22,421 nucleotides of DNA from Cytophagales bacterium (GCA_013205605.1 JABMMK010000158.1:1-22421), one strand, 5' to 3'; numbered from the stretch's first letter, positions 1 to 7,839 are shown. Translations and numbers: made by a program. The notes: a model not told the origin generated them from the letters alone.

Positions 1-1219
1 CCACCACACCTTCCGAACGCCTTAATTCATAATCCGAGGGAGTGGCAGAAACAAAAATGGTTTGGCCAATGACGTCTTCAAATTCCTGAAATGTTAAGGG
101 CCGATTGTCCATTGCCGACGGCAACCTAAATCCATATTCGACCAAGGATTCTTTTCTCGACCGGTCTCCGCCCCACATCGCTCTGATCTGGGGCATGGTG
201 GCATGGCTCTCGTCGACGACCATCAGGAAATCATCGGGGAAAAAGTCTAACAAACAAAAGGGTCTTTGGCCCGGTTTTCTTTGATCAAAATAGCGGGAGT
301 AATTTTCGATGCCTGAGCAATAACCCAGTTCTCGCATCATCTCTAAATCAAATTCCGTCCGCTGCTTAATGCGTTCCGCTTCGGTTAATCGGCCCTCTTT
401 TCCAAAATAGGAAATCTGCTTGACCAAATCTTCTTGGATAAATGAAATGGCTTGATTCAATGTTTCCCGGCCTGTGACAAATAAATTGGCAGGGAAAATT
501 GCAATCAACGTTTCGGTGGAAATTTTCTTTCCGGTCCATGGGTCTATCCGATGGATCTGCTCAATCTCATCGCCAAAAAATATGATCCGATACCCGAAAT
601 CTGCGTAGGCTAAAAATATATCTACGGTATCACCTTTGACTCTAAAAGTCCCTCTCAAAAACTCGCCTTCCGTACGCGCATATAAAATTTCCACTAAGCG
701 AAACAAAAACTGATTTCTGGAAATCACTTCCCCCACGCCTATGCGTAAAATGGAATTTCGGTATTCATCGGGATTCCCCATGCCATAAATACAAGAGACA
801 GAGGCGACTACGATAATGTCTCTTCGGCCAGACATCAACGAGGACGTTGTGGCGAGCCTTAATTTCTCAATTTCTTGATTGATCGATAAGTCTTTTTCAA
901 TGTAGGTCCCGGTGGAGGCTATAAACGCTTCGGGTTGGTAGTAGTCATAATAAGAGATAAAATATTCGACCGCATTTTCAGGAAAAAAGGACTTGAATTC
1001 TCCATATAATTGGGCCGCCAAGGTTTTATTATGACTTAAAATTAATGTAGGTCTATTGATTTGCTGAATTACATTCGCAATCGTAAATGTTTTCCCAGAT
1101 CCCGTGACGCCAAGCAATGTTTGCGCCTGTTCATTATTGGCAATCCCTTCTACTAATTGGCGTATGGCGGTGGGTTGATCACCGGTAGGGCTATAAGCAG
1201 AAGTAAGTTTAAAATCCAT
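1..1219 (-). CDS. uvrB: UvrABC excinuclease subunit B, 3' end outside the window (partial)
   Basis: UvrB is the damage-verifying helicase-like subunit of nucleotide excision repair; it is loaded by UvrA and recruits UvrC. The reverse strand translates from ATG at 1219 without a stop to the window edge, giving about 406 of the usual 660-680 residues. Visible hallmarks are the N-terminus MDFKLTSAYSPTGDQP, a Walker A motif GVTGSGKT near residues 37-44, the beta-hairpin region YYDYYQPEAF followed by STGTYIEKD, and the Walker B/DESH box (VVDESHA) in the 330s. The chosen start gives the conserved UvrB N-terminus with no plausible alternative upstream. The C-terminal helicase motifs and the UvrC-binding UVR domain lie beyond base 1. 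The gene is divergent from the GH16 gene across 93 bases. No frameshift was seen in the parts I translated. Identity is essentially certain. Confidence 0.96.
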   Translation of the reverse strand, partial: MDFKLTSAYSPTGDQPTAIRQLVEGIANNEQAQTLLGVTGSGKTFTIANVIQQINRPTLILSHNKTLAAQLYGEFKSFFPENAVEYFISYYDYYQPEAFIASTGTYIEKDLSINQEIEKLRLATTSSLMSGRRDIIVVASVSCIYGMGNPDEYRNSILRIGVGEVISRNQFLFRLVEILYARTEGEFLRGTFRVKGDTVDIFLAYADFGYRIIFFGDEIEQIHRIDPWTGKKISTETLIAIFPANLFVTGRETLNQAISFIQEDLVKQISYFGKEGRLTEAERIKQRTEFDLEMMRELGYCSGIENYSRYFDQRKPGQRPFCLLDFFPDDFLMVVDESHATMPQIRAMWGGDRSRKESLVEYGFRLPSAMDNRPLTFQEFEDVIGQTIFVSATPSDYELRRSEGVV

Positions 1220-1271
1220 GGAAAAATGTTTGACGTAAAATTACGGAATTAAAATTTGTTGGGATAGGGAA

Positions 1272-1295
1272 TAACTTTGATTCTATCTATTTTTG
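1272..1295 (+). promoter_or_regulatory. Candidate promoter -7 boxes for the GH16-mazG unit
   Basis: Two perfect matches to the Bacteroidota -7 element TAnnTTTG lie in tandem 41 to 18 bases before the GH16 start: TAACTTTG at 1272-1279 and TATTTTTG at 1288-1295. Neither has a TTG -33 element at the usual 17-23 base spacing; the nearest TTTG, at 1255-1258, is 13 bases before the first box. The motif match is seen; promoter function is inferred. The region is AT-rich, so chance matches are possible. Confidence 0.4.
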
Positions 1296-1312
1296 ATTCA
1301 AAATAATTCATC

Positions 1313-2182
1313 ATGCAAAAAAGATTTTTACTAACCGCAGTGATTTTTATCTCCATGTCTTTGGCTTGCGGCTCTGCTGAGGAGAAGCTTCCATTGGCCC
1401 AGCAAGCCATACAGACTCCCATCGTTTCGGTGCCTAAGGTGTATACATTTACGGCAACGCCTATTTGGGCAGATGAATTTGACACACCGGGATTACCGGA
1501 TTCGAAAATTTGGTCTTATGATGTCGGAGGATCTGGTTGGGGTAACAATGAATTGCAATATTATACGGAGGCCGACAATGATAATGTGCATATCGAAAAT
1601 GGTTTGCTGACGATCGAAGCTAAAAAAGAAAATTTTGGAGGGAAGAATTATACCTCAGCGCGCATTGTTTCTAAAGGCAAGAAAGATTTTTTATATGGCA
1701 AAGTGGAGGTGCGCGCGAAAGTTCCTGTGGGCCGAGGCAATTGGCCAGCGATTTGGACCCTAGCAAGTCAGTCGGATTATGGTGGACAGTATTGGCCGGA
1801 CAATGGGGAGATTGATATTTTGGAGCATGTGGGTTTTGACCCGACTGTGATGCATTTTTCGGTTCATACAAAAGCGTTTAATCATGTGATCGGAACGCAG
1901 AAAACGTCAACCACCAAAGTGGATGATTTTGATACGGCTTTTCATGTGTATTCCATTGAGTGGACTCCCAAAACGATCCAAGCCTACATCGATGGGAAAC
2001 AATACTTTTATTTTGAGAATTCGGGTAAAGGTTGGGAAGAATGGCCATTTGACAAAAAGCAACACATCTTATTAAATCTAGCGATAGGAGGAAATTGGGG
2101 TGGCCAAAAGGGGGTTGACGATTCGATATTCCCTAATAAATTTTATATTGACTATGTCCGTGTTTACGGCTTAAACCCATAA
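1313..2182 (+). CDS. Glycoside hydrolase family 16 lipoprotein (laminarinase / beta-glucanase-like)
   Basis: This is a predicted secreted endo-acting glycoside hydrolase of 289 residues. It opens with a lipoprotein signal peptide: a hydrophobic stretch at residues 4-18 and a lipobox SLAC with Cys19, so it should be anchored in an outer or inner membrane leaflet. A short linker (20-45) precedes one GH16 beta-jelly-roll domain (about 50-288). The catalytic signature GEIDILEH is intact, with predicted nucleophile E166, assisting D168 and acid/base E171. Other GH16 blocks are GRGNWPAIWTL upstream, HVYSIEWTP (211-219), LLNLAIGGNWGG and the closing FYIDYVRVY. The pattern resembles the bacterial laminarinase group, but the real substrate (laminarin, lichenan, agar or carrageenan) cannot be read from the sequence. 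There is no carbohydrate-binding module. The stop codon touches the mazG start, so the two genes are probably cotranscribed. Confidence 0.9.
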   Translation: MQKRFLLTAVIFISMSLACGSAEEKLPLAQQAIQTPIVSVPKVYTFTATPIWADEFDTPGLPDSKIWSYDVGGSGWGNNELQYYTEADNDNVHIENGLLTIEAKKENFGGKNYTSARIVSKGKKDFLYGKVEVRAKVPVGRGNWPAIWTLASQSDYGGQYWPDNGEIDILEHVGFDPTVMHFSVHTKAFNHVIGTQKTSTTKVDDFDTAFHVYSIEWTPKTIQAYIDGKQYFYFENSGKGWEEWPFDKKQHILLNLAIGGNWGGQKGVDDSIFPNKFYIDYVRVYGLNP

Positions 2183-2971
2183 ATGATGCGATATCCACAA
2201 GCGGCAGAGGCCTTTGATCGATTACTTTGTATGATGGATGACTTGAGGGAAAAATGCCCTTGGGATAAAAAACAAACGATGGATTCTTTGCGTCATTTGA
2301 CAATAGAGGAAACGTACGAATTGTCTGAGGCTGTTCTGCAAGGCGATTTAAATGAAGTTAAAAAAGAGGTGGGGGACTTGTTTTTGCACTTGGTTTTTTA
2401 TGCGAAAATTGGTTCGGAGTCGGGTGCTTTTGACGTGACCGATTCATTAAATTTCTTGTGTGAAAAGTTAATTTCGCGTCATCCTCACATTTATGGGGAT
2501 GTGGTGGCTGATACCGAGGAACAGGTGAAGGCCAATTGGGAAACATTAAAATTAAAGGAGGGGAACAAATCCGTTTTAGGCGGCGTGCCAAATTCTCTGC
2601 CTGCCTTAGTTAAGGCGATGCGCATTCAGGAAAAAGCTCGGGGCGCGGGATTTGATTGGGAGGAAAAGGAGCAGGTTTGGGAAAAAGTGGAGGAGGAATT
2701 AGGGGAATTCAAGGAAACGTTTGTGGGCAAAGATTTAACCGAAGCGGATCGAAATGAAGCGGAAGGGGAATTGGGGGATCTTATTTTTAGTCTGGTCAAT
2801 TTTGCAAGGTTTATCGACCTAAATCCCGAAACGGCGGTGGAGCGAACGAATAGGAAATTTATTAAACGATTTCAACACCTTGAAAAAAGAGCAGCCGAAA
2901 TGGGAAAAGCTTTGTCGGAAATGACCTTAGCCGAGATGGATGTGTATTGGGAGGAGGCAAAAAAATTATAA
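2183..2971 (+). CDS. mazG: Nucleoside triphosphate pyrophosphohydrolase MazG
   Basis: MazG hydrolyses (d)NTPs to NMP and pyrophosphate. It cleans up non-canonical nucleotides and, in E. coli, influences ppGpp levels. The 262-residue length matches the two-domain form. The N-terminal MazG domain carries CPWDKKQT (25-32) and the metal-binding pattern EExxE...ExxD (E43, E46, E62, D65). The second domain repeats it with E171/E172/E175 and ELGDLIF (E196, D199). The family motif KARGAGFDW is at 151-159. The start is ambiguous by one codon because the gene opens ATGATG directly after the GH16 TAA; I use the first ATG. No Shine-Dalgarno sequence is visible, as is usual in Bacteroidota, so translation may depend on reinitiation from the GH16 gene. 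A strong stem-loop begins at the stop codon. Confidence 0.95.
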   Translation: MMRYPQAAEAFDRLLCMMDDLREKCPWDKKQTMDSLRHLTIEETYELSEAVLQGDLNEVKKEVGDLFLHLVFYAKIGSESGAFDVTDSLNFLCEKLISRHPHIYGDVVADTEEQVKANWETLKLKEGNKSVLGGVPNSLPALVKAMRIQEKARGAGFDWEEKEQVWEKVEEELGEFKETFVGKDLTEADRNEAEGELGDLIFSLVNFARFIDLNPETAVERTNRKFIKRFQHLEKRAAEMGKALSEMTLAEMDVYWEEAKKL

Positions 2972-3009
2972 AATGGGTTTAAGGGAATATTAAATCCCTT
3001 AAACCCATT
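2972..3009. terminator. Bidirectional terminator between mazG and galactose mutarotase
   Basis: A perfect 15-bp inverted repeat (arms 2972-2986 and 2995-3009, 8-nt loop) fills the gap between two convergent genes. Read on the minus strand, the stem is followed by a T-rich run (complement of 2959-2966, inside the end of mazG), making it a good intrinsic terminator for the mutarotase gene. On the plus strand the T tract is poor, so it is weaker for mazG but could still act as a 3' stabilising hairpin. Confidence 0.85.
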
Positions 3010-3014
3010 ATTGA

Positions 3015-4166
3015 TTACTGAACGAAAAACTTATAATTAGTTTTAGTCGTATAGCGATTTCCGGGTCTCAATACCGTGCTTGGGAAATTTGGTCGGTTAG
3101 GAGAATCAGGATAGTGCTGGGTCTCAAGACAGAAACCTGATCTTTTGCCATAAACAGCTCCATTTTTTCCTTTTAGGTGTCCGTCCAGAAAGTTGCCCGT
3201 GTACAACTGAACTCCAGGTTCGGTGGTCGACGCCTCTAGCGTACGGCCGGAAATGGGATCATGCGCGATGGCCACCACGGCAAATTGGCCTACCGGTTTG
3301 TCAAAAGCAAAACAATGGTCATATCCACCCCCACGTTTAATTTGCTCATTTTCTGTCTGATCAATTCTACTTCCAATCACTTGAGGCGTTAAAAAATCGA
3401 ATGGCGTTCCTGCTACGGGAATTAAATCACCGGTTGGGATTAATAGATTATCCACAGCCACAAGTTTAGGCGCATTTAATTGCAAGGTGTGAGCCAACAC
3501 ATTTTGCTTACCATTTCCGCTTAAGTTGAAATAACTGTGATTACACAGGTTGATCACCGTTGCTTTATCAGTCGTCGCAGAAAATTCAATCGACAATTCA
3601 TTTTTAGCTGTTAATATATACGATAAATGAACTGTTAGGTTTCCTGGAAATCCTTCTTCCATGTCGGTTGATATATATTTTAAAACAAGTTTAGGGCCTT
3701 CCGCCGTTTCGCCCGATGAAATTACTTGCCAAACCTTTTTGTCAAATCCTTTTAAACCTCCATGTAGGGAATTTCCATTATTGTTAAGAGGTAATTGGTA
3801 CCCAACACCATCTAGTGTAAATTTTCCTTTGGCAATTCTATTGCCATAACGGCCAACGGAAGCGCCAAAAAACGGGTTTTCTTTGATGTATTCATCCAAC
3901 GTTTCAAAACCTAACACCACATCTTCGACGGTACCATTTTTATCGGGAGTTAAAATTTTAGTGATGATACCTCCATAATTCATGATTTGAACTTCCATTC
4001 CAGAAGCATTTTTCATGGTAAATAGGGTAACAGATTCTCCTGAAGGGGTTTTGCCAAAGGATTTGGACGAAATGGGTGCCATGGGTTTGATGGAATTTTG
4101 TGAAAAACTAAGGAAAGAAAAAAGAATGAAGGCTGTTAGTAAGCCCAAAAGATTGATTTTTTTCAT
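3015..4166 (-). CDS. galM: Exported aldose 1-epimerase (galactose mutarotase)
   Basis: This enzyme interconverts the alpha and beta anomers of aldoses such as galactose and glucose. The 383-residue protein has a classic signal peptide: MKK, a hydrophobic core at residues 5-20 and a likely cleavage near FSFSQ (21-23). It is therefore predicted to work in the periplasm or outside. The mature part is a full GalM beta-sandwich, with MNYGGII at 62-68, GRYGNRI at 105-111, SLHGG containing H135, NHSYFNL containing the predicted catalytic H210, YDH at 282-284, and TTEPGVQ containing the predicted catalytic base E316. All match the catalytic set of characterised GalM. It faces mazG and shares its terminator; its start is divergent from rpsA. 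No convincing promoter was seen upstream on the minus strand. Sugar specificity is not determined. Confidence 0.93.
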   Translation of the reverse strand: MKKINLLGLLTAFILFSFLSFSQNSIKPMAPISSKSFGKTPSGESVTLFTMKNASGMEVQIMNYGGIITKILTPDKNGTVEDVVLGFETLDEYIKENPFFGASVGRYGNRIAKGKFTLDGVGYQLPLNNNGNSLHGGLKGFDKKVWQVISSGETAEGPKLVLKYISTDMEEGFPGNLTVHLSYILTAKNELSIEFSATTDKATVINLCNHSYFNLSGNGKQNVLAHTLQLNAPKLVAVDNLLIPTGDLIPVAGTPFDFLTPQVIGSRIDQTENEQIKRGGGYDHCFAFDKPVGQFAVVAIAHDPISGRTLEASTTEPGVQLYTGNFLDGHLKGKNGAVYGKRSGFCLETQHYPDSPNRPNFPSTVLRPGNRYTTKTNYKFFVQ

Positions 4167-4205
4167 GTTTGATAGGTCTTGAGAATTCGAATTTAAAGAA
4201 ATTCA

Positions 4206-4235
4206 TTGAATATGAAATATTTTTATTTATCTTTG
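4206..4235 (+). promoter_or_regulatory. rpsA promoter, Bacteroidota type
   Basis: A TTG -33 element at 4206-4208 is followed after exactly 19 bases by TATCTTTG (4228-4235), a perfect match to the TAnnTTTG -7 consensus. Transcription would start near 4240, giving an rpsA leader of about 75 nt. The same 19-base spacing recurs at the efflux operon promoter. Confidence 0.75.
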
Positions 4236-4274
4236 CACCCCGATTTAAAATTTAATTATACACTTAAGTTCAGC

Positions 4275-4352
4275 ATGTTAGCCCGACGTGTTGATGTAAC
4301 CAGGGCAAAAAATTTATGTCAAAACAACCAAAAGATTTCGACTGGGATTTAG
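4275..4352 (+). other. Short upstream ORF overlapping the rpsA start
   Basis: An ATG at 4275 in the rpsA leader opens a 25-codon frame (MLARRVDVTRAK and onward) that ends at TAG 4350-4352. It overlaps the first 37 bases of rpsA in a different frame. It lies wholly within the predicted transcript and coincides with a GC-rich island in an otherwise AT-rich leader. There is no Shine-Dalgarno sequence. It could be a regulatory leader ORF or a chance frame; the sequence alone does not separate these. Confidence 0.2.
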
Positions 4353-6154
4353 TTGAAGGTAAAGGATTCGGTGGCAGTTATGCGGCTGATGTTAAAGAAA
4401 AAATGGAGGCTGCTATTGAGGCAACCTTAAATTCGGTGACTGAGAAAGAGGTAGTGAAGGGGGTAGTAGTGAGCAAAACAGACCGTGAAGTAATCATCAA
4501 CATTGGATTTAAATCAGATGGATTAGTATCTGCTTCTGAATTCCGTGATATGCCAGATTTAAAGCCTGGTGATGAAGTGGAAGTATACATTGAAAACCAA
4601 GAAGATGCGAATGGCCAATTAACATTGTCTCGCAAATTGGCGAAAGTGATGAGTGCCTGGACGAACATTGAGAAAGCTTTGGAAGAAGATATTATCATCA
4701 ATGGTTTTGTTAAGCGTCGTACTAAAGGAGGTTTAATTGTTGATATTTTTGGAATTGAGGCGTTCTTGCCAGGTTCTCAAATTGACGTTAAGCCTATCCG
4801 TGACTTTGATATTTTTGTAGGTAAAAATATGGAGGTTAAGGTAGTTAAGATTAATCATACAAATGACAACGTAGTTGTTTCTCATAAAGTATTAATTGAA
4901 AAAGATCTTGAGGCTCAACGTCAGACTATTTTGACGAATTTGGAGAAGGGTCAAGTATTAGAAGGGGTTATTAAAAACATGACTAATTTCGGTGTGTTCA
5001 TCGATTTAGGGGGTGTTGATGGCTTACTTCACATTACTGATATTTCATGGGGCCGCATAAACCATCCACAAGAAGTATTGAAATTGGATCAAAAAATCCA
5101 AGTGGTTGTGTTGGATTTCGATGAAAACAAAAAACGTATCTCTTTAGGTATGAAGCAATTACAGGCGCACCCTTGGGAGGCTTTAGTTGCGGAAACTGAA
5201 GTAGGTTCGAAAGTAAAAGGTAAGATTGTTAATGTGGCCGATTACGGTGCATTCTTAGAAGTTCTTCCTGGCGTTGAAGGTTTAATTCACGTGTCTGAAA
5301 TGTCATGGTCTCAACATTTACGTAATCCACAAGATTTCTTGAAAGTAGGCGATGAAATGGAAGCTGTTGTGTTGACTTTAGATCGTACTGAGCGCAAAAT
5401 GTCATTAGGCGTTAAGCAATTGACAGAAGATCCTTGGAACAAGACCGATTTATTAGCTAAATATGCGATAGGTACTAAACACAAAGGAACGGTTCGTAAC
5501 TTAACTAATTTTGGTTTATTCCTTGAATTAGAAGAAGGTATTGACGGATTAGTTCACGTATCTGATTTATCTTGGACGAAGAAAATCAAGCATCCATCGG
5601 AGTTTGTCAAAGTAGGAGATTCTTTGGATGTCGTTGTTATTGAATTAGACGCTGAAAATCGTCGCTTGGCTTTAGGGCACAAGCAATTAGAAGAAAACCC
5701 TTGGGATACATTTGAAAGCGTGTTTACCTTAGGATCTATTCAAAAAGCAACGATCATTTCTAAGACAGATAAAATGGCTGTCTTAGAATTGCCATACGGC
5801 ATTGAAGGTTTAGCTCCTTTGAAGCAATTAGTTAAGGCTGATGAGTCTGTGGCTGAAGTAGGAGAGGCTTTGGATTTTGCTGTGATTGAATTCCAAAAAG
5901 AAGATCGTAAGATTATTCTTTCTCACACAAGAACGTTTACGGAGGCTTCGGCTGAAGAAGTAGCAGCTGCTACGGCTAAGCCAGAGAAAAAGAAAACGAC
6001 TAAGGCAGCAGCTGAAAAGCCTGCAGCGTCTACAGCTGAGAAATCGACCATGGGTGATATCGGTGCATTATCTGCTTTAAAAGAGCAAATGGAAGGCGCT
6101 GAAAGAGCTCAAGCGATTAAAAAATTAGAGAAAAAATCTAAGAAAGCTGAGTAA
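4316..6154 (+). CDS. rpsA: 30S ribosomal protein S1
   Basis: S1 binds mRNA on the small subunit and helps initiation, which matters in a phylum that rarely uses Shine-Dalgarno pairing. The 612-residue protein has six S1 RNA-binding domains: about 44-107, 124-193, 211-281, 296-369, 384-457 and 471-540. Domains 3-5 are the most canonical, each with a NFGVF/DYGAF/NFGLF-type motif, then (D/E)GL(L/I/V)H(I/V) and ending in SLG or ALGxKQL. Domains 1, 2 and 6 are more divergent, as in other S1 proteins. A low-complexity tail (541-612) rich in Ala, Lys and Glu ends in a predicted helix. The start follows an A-rich stretch with no Shine-Dalgarno; the ATG at 4316 gives the family-like MSKQPKDFDW opening. 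The gene is a single transcription unit with its own promoter and terminator. Confidence 0.96.
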   Translation: MSKQPKDFDWDLVEGKGFGGSYAADVKEKMEAAIEATLNSVTEKEVVKGVVVSKTDREVIINIGFKSDGLVSASEFRDMPDLKPGDEVEVYIENQEDANGQLTLSRKLAKVMSAWTNIEKALEEDIIINGFVKRRTKGGLIVDIFGIEAFLPGSQIDVKPIRDFDIFVGKNMEVKVVKINHTNDNVVVSHKVLIEKDLEAQRQTILTNLEKGQVLEGVIKNMTNFGVFIDLGGVDGLLHITDISWGRINHPQEVLKLDQKIQVVVLDFDENKKRISLGMKQLQAHPWEALVAETEVGSKVKGKIVNVADYGAFLEVLPGVEGLIHVSEMSWSQHLRNPQDFLKVGDEMEAVVLTLDRTERKMSLGVKQLTEDPWNKTDLLAKYAIGTKHKGTVRNLTNFGLFLELEEGIDGLVHVSDLSWTKKIKHPSEFVKVGDSLDVVVIELDAENRRLALGHKQLEENPWDTFESVFTLGSIQKATIISKTDKMAVLELPYGIEGLAPLKQLVKADESVAEVGEALDFAVIEFQKEDRKIILSHTRTFTEASAEEVAAATAKPEKKKTTKAAAEKPAASTAEKSTMGDIGALSALKEQMEGAERAQAIKKLEKKSKKAE

Positions 6155-6174
6155 TCTTTTGAAATAAGTATTAG

Positions 6175-6206
6175 AAAAAAGGGGAGGCGAAAGTGTCCCC
6201 TTTTTT
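6175..6206 (+). terminator. rpsA intrinsic terminator
   Basis: Arms 6175-6185 and 6196-6206 form an 11-bp stem (A6-G4-A pairing with T-C4-T6), 20 bases after the rpsA stop. The 10-nt loop can close further on a GAAA tetraloop (6189-6192). The 3' arm ends in a six-T tract. The A and T tracts are symmetrical, so it may also stop minus-strand transcripts. Confidence 0.9.
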
Positions 6207-6365
6207 ATGTTCGAGAGCGGCTTACTAAAATAAATTAAATCTAATTCGGTTTGCTTTTTGCCAATTTTTTTTCAATTTTACTAAAATATATGGTTTTAAT
6301 TATCTGGAGTATTTGGATCAATAAAATCATCTTATCCGATTTAACTAACCTAAATAACGATTATT
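6207..6365. other. AT-rich intergenic spacer before the Gfo/Idh/MocA gene
   Basis: These 159 bases are very AT-rich, with a run of eight T near 6265. I see no gene, RNA or perfect TAnnTTTG box. The best promoter-like arrangement is TTTG near 6312 followed by a weak TATCCGAT about 17 bases later, which I do not consider reliable. The promoter of the downstream gene must nevertheless lie here, because rpsA ends in a strong terminator. Confidence 0.5.
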
Positions 6366-7814
6366 ATGAGTAATGATTCAAGGCGAAACTTTATCAAAAA
6401 TGCTTCAGTAGCCGCCGCAAGTTTTTACATTGTCCCTCGCCACGTGTTAGGCAAAGGTTTTACAGCTCCTTCCGATAAATTAAACATCATGGGAATTGGT
6501 GCTGGCGGTAAAGGGTATAGCGACATCATGAGCTCTTTCAATAAAGGAGCAGAAAACATCGTAGCCTTAGTGGATGTCGATGATCGCCAATCAGCAAAAG
6601 CCCGTAAGGAGCTTCCAAACGCTAAATATTACAAAGATTTCCGCAAAGCTTTAGAGGTAGAAGGAAATAATGTAGATGCCGTTATTGTATCTACTCCTGA
6701 CCATACGCATACCACCATAGCGATGGCGGCGATGAATCGTGGAAAGCACGTGTACGTTCAAAAGCCTTTGACGCACGACATTTTTGAGGCCAGAATGATG
6801 ACCGAAAAAGCGCGTGAAATGAAGTTGGTAACCCAAATGGGAAATCAAGGTTCATCAGGAGACGGTGTTCGTCAAATGATGGAATGGTTTGACGCTGGGG
6901 TTATTGGCAAAGTTCATACGGTACAAGTTTGGACAAACCGCCCAGTTTGGCCACAAGGAATTACCTACCCAGCTGCGGGATCACCTGCACCCCAAGAGTT
7001 AGATTGGGACCTTTGGTTAGGACCTGCTAAATATAGAGAATACAATCCAGCCCTTTTGCCATTTAAGTGGAGGGGTTGGTGGGATTATGGTACCGGAGCC
7101 TTAGGAGATATGGGATGTCACTTATTAGATCCTCCATTTAAAGTGTTGGGAATTCGCGATGCCTTGACGGTTGAGTGTTCAGTGGGATCCGTATTCTTAC
7201 AAGATTGGGTTCCTGAGTGGATTCCAGAAGGATGTCCACCATCATCCATCACTACGTTGCGCTATGCAGCTTCAGCTAGAAATAAATCGGCTGTTACGTT
7301 GACTTGGTACGACGGAGGTCTTCGTGCTCCACATCCAGAAGGAATTCCGGCGAGTGAGGTGATTGGCGATCCAGATGGAACGAATGGCGTAATTTTAATT
7401 GGTACCAAAGGTATTATGACTTGCGGTACATATGGAATGTATCCAAAGGTTTTCAAAAACGGAAAGCAAGTTCCAGAAGCAGAATTGCCAAGCAAAATTA
7501 CCTATGCTCGTGTAGCTAATGGACCAGCAGGTCATCAGACTCAATGGGTTGAGGCTTGTAAAGCAGGATATGGTAAAATGGAAGTGAGTTCAGGCTTTGA
7601 TTATTCAGGGCCATTTACAGAATCCGTTTTGATGGGAAATATTGCCATTCGTACGTACATGCTTCGTGAAGGAGAGGGTAGAACGGCTAAATATATTGGT
7701 CGTCAGCAGCTCAACTGGGATGCCGCGAATATGAGGATTACCAATTTTGAGGCAGCAAACCAATTTGTAAAACGCGAATATCGCGCAGGTTGGAAGCTTG
7801 ACGAGAAGAAATAA
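6366..7814 (+). CDS. Tat-exported Gfo/Idh/MocA-family oxidoreductase
   Basis: This is an NAD(P)-dependent dehydrogenase-fold protein of 482 residues; the family acts on sugars, inositol and amino sugars. The N-terminus has a twin-arginine signal (SRRNFIK, R6-R7) and an Ala-rich core, so a folded, cofactor-loaded protein should be exported. The Rossmann glycine motif GIGAGGKG (43-50) and VALVDVDDR (66-74) follow. STPDHTHTTIA (109-119) is typical. The usual catalytic EKP is VQKP here (Q132-K133-P134), keeping the key lysine. The C-terminal domain has GWWDYGTGALGDMGCHLLD (237-255), a block shared with secreted Bacteroidota and Planctomycetes members. Substrate and reaction are unknown; some relatives are NAD-using glycosidases (GH109-like), and I cannot tell which applies here. 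The gene stands alone between two terminators. Confidence 0.9.
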   Translation: MSNDSRRNFIKNASVAAASFYIVPRHVLGKGFTAPSDKLNIMGIGAGGKGYSDIMSSFNKGAENIVALVDVDDRQSAKARKELPNAKYYKDFRKALEVEGNNVDAVIVSTPDHTHTTIAMAAMNRGKHVYVQKPLTHDIFEARMMTEKAREMKLVTQMGNQGSSGDGVRQMMEWFDAGVIGKVHTVQVWTNRPVWPQGITYPAAGSPAPQELDWDLWLGPAKYREYNPALLPFKWRGWWDYGTGALGDMGCHLLDPPFKVLGIRDALTVECSVGSVFLQDWVPEWIPEGCPPSSITTLRYAASARNKSAVTLTWYDGGLRAPHPEGIPASEVIGDPDGTNGVILIGTKGIMTCGTYGMYPKVFKNGKQVPEAELPSKITYARVANGPAGHQTQWVEACKAGYGKMEVSSGFDYSGPFTESVLMGNIAIRTYMLREGEGRTAKYIGRQQLNWDAANMRITNFEAANQFVKREYRAGWKLDEKK

Positions 7815-7839
7815 TAAATTATAACATTATATTTTGAGC

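Noticed and set aside
1249..1485. A 78-codon minus-strand frame across the uvrB/GH16 gap
   Set aside because: It overlaps the GH16 signal-peptide region in antisense and shows no recognisable features; the gap itself holds GH16 promoter-like boxes.
6207..6365. Possible riboswitch or RNA gene in the spacer before the Gfo/Idh/MocA gene
   Set aside because: The stretch is AT-rich with no stable inverted repeat and no recognisable aptamer motif.
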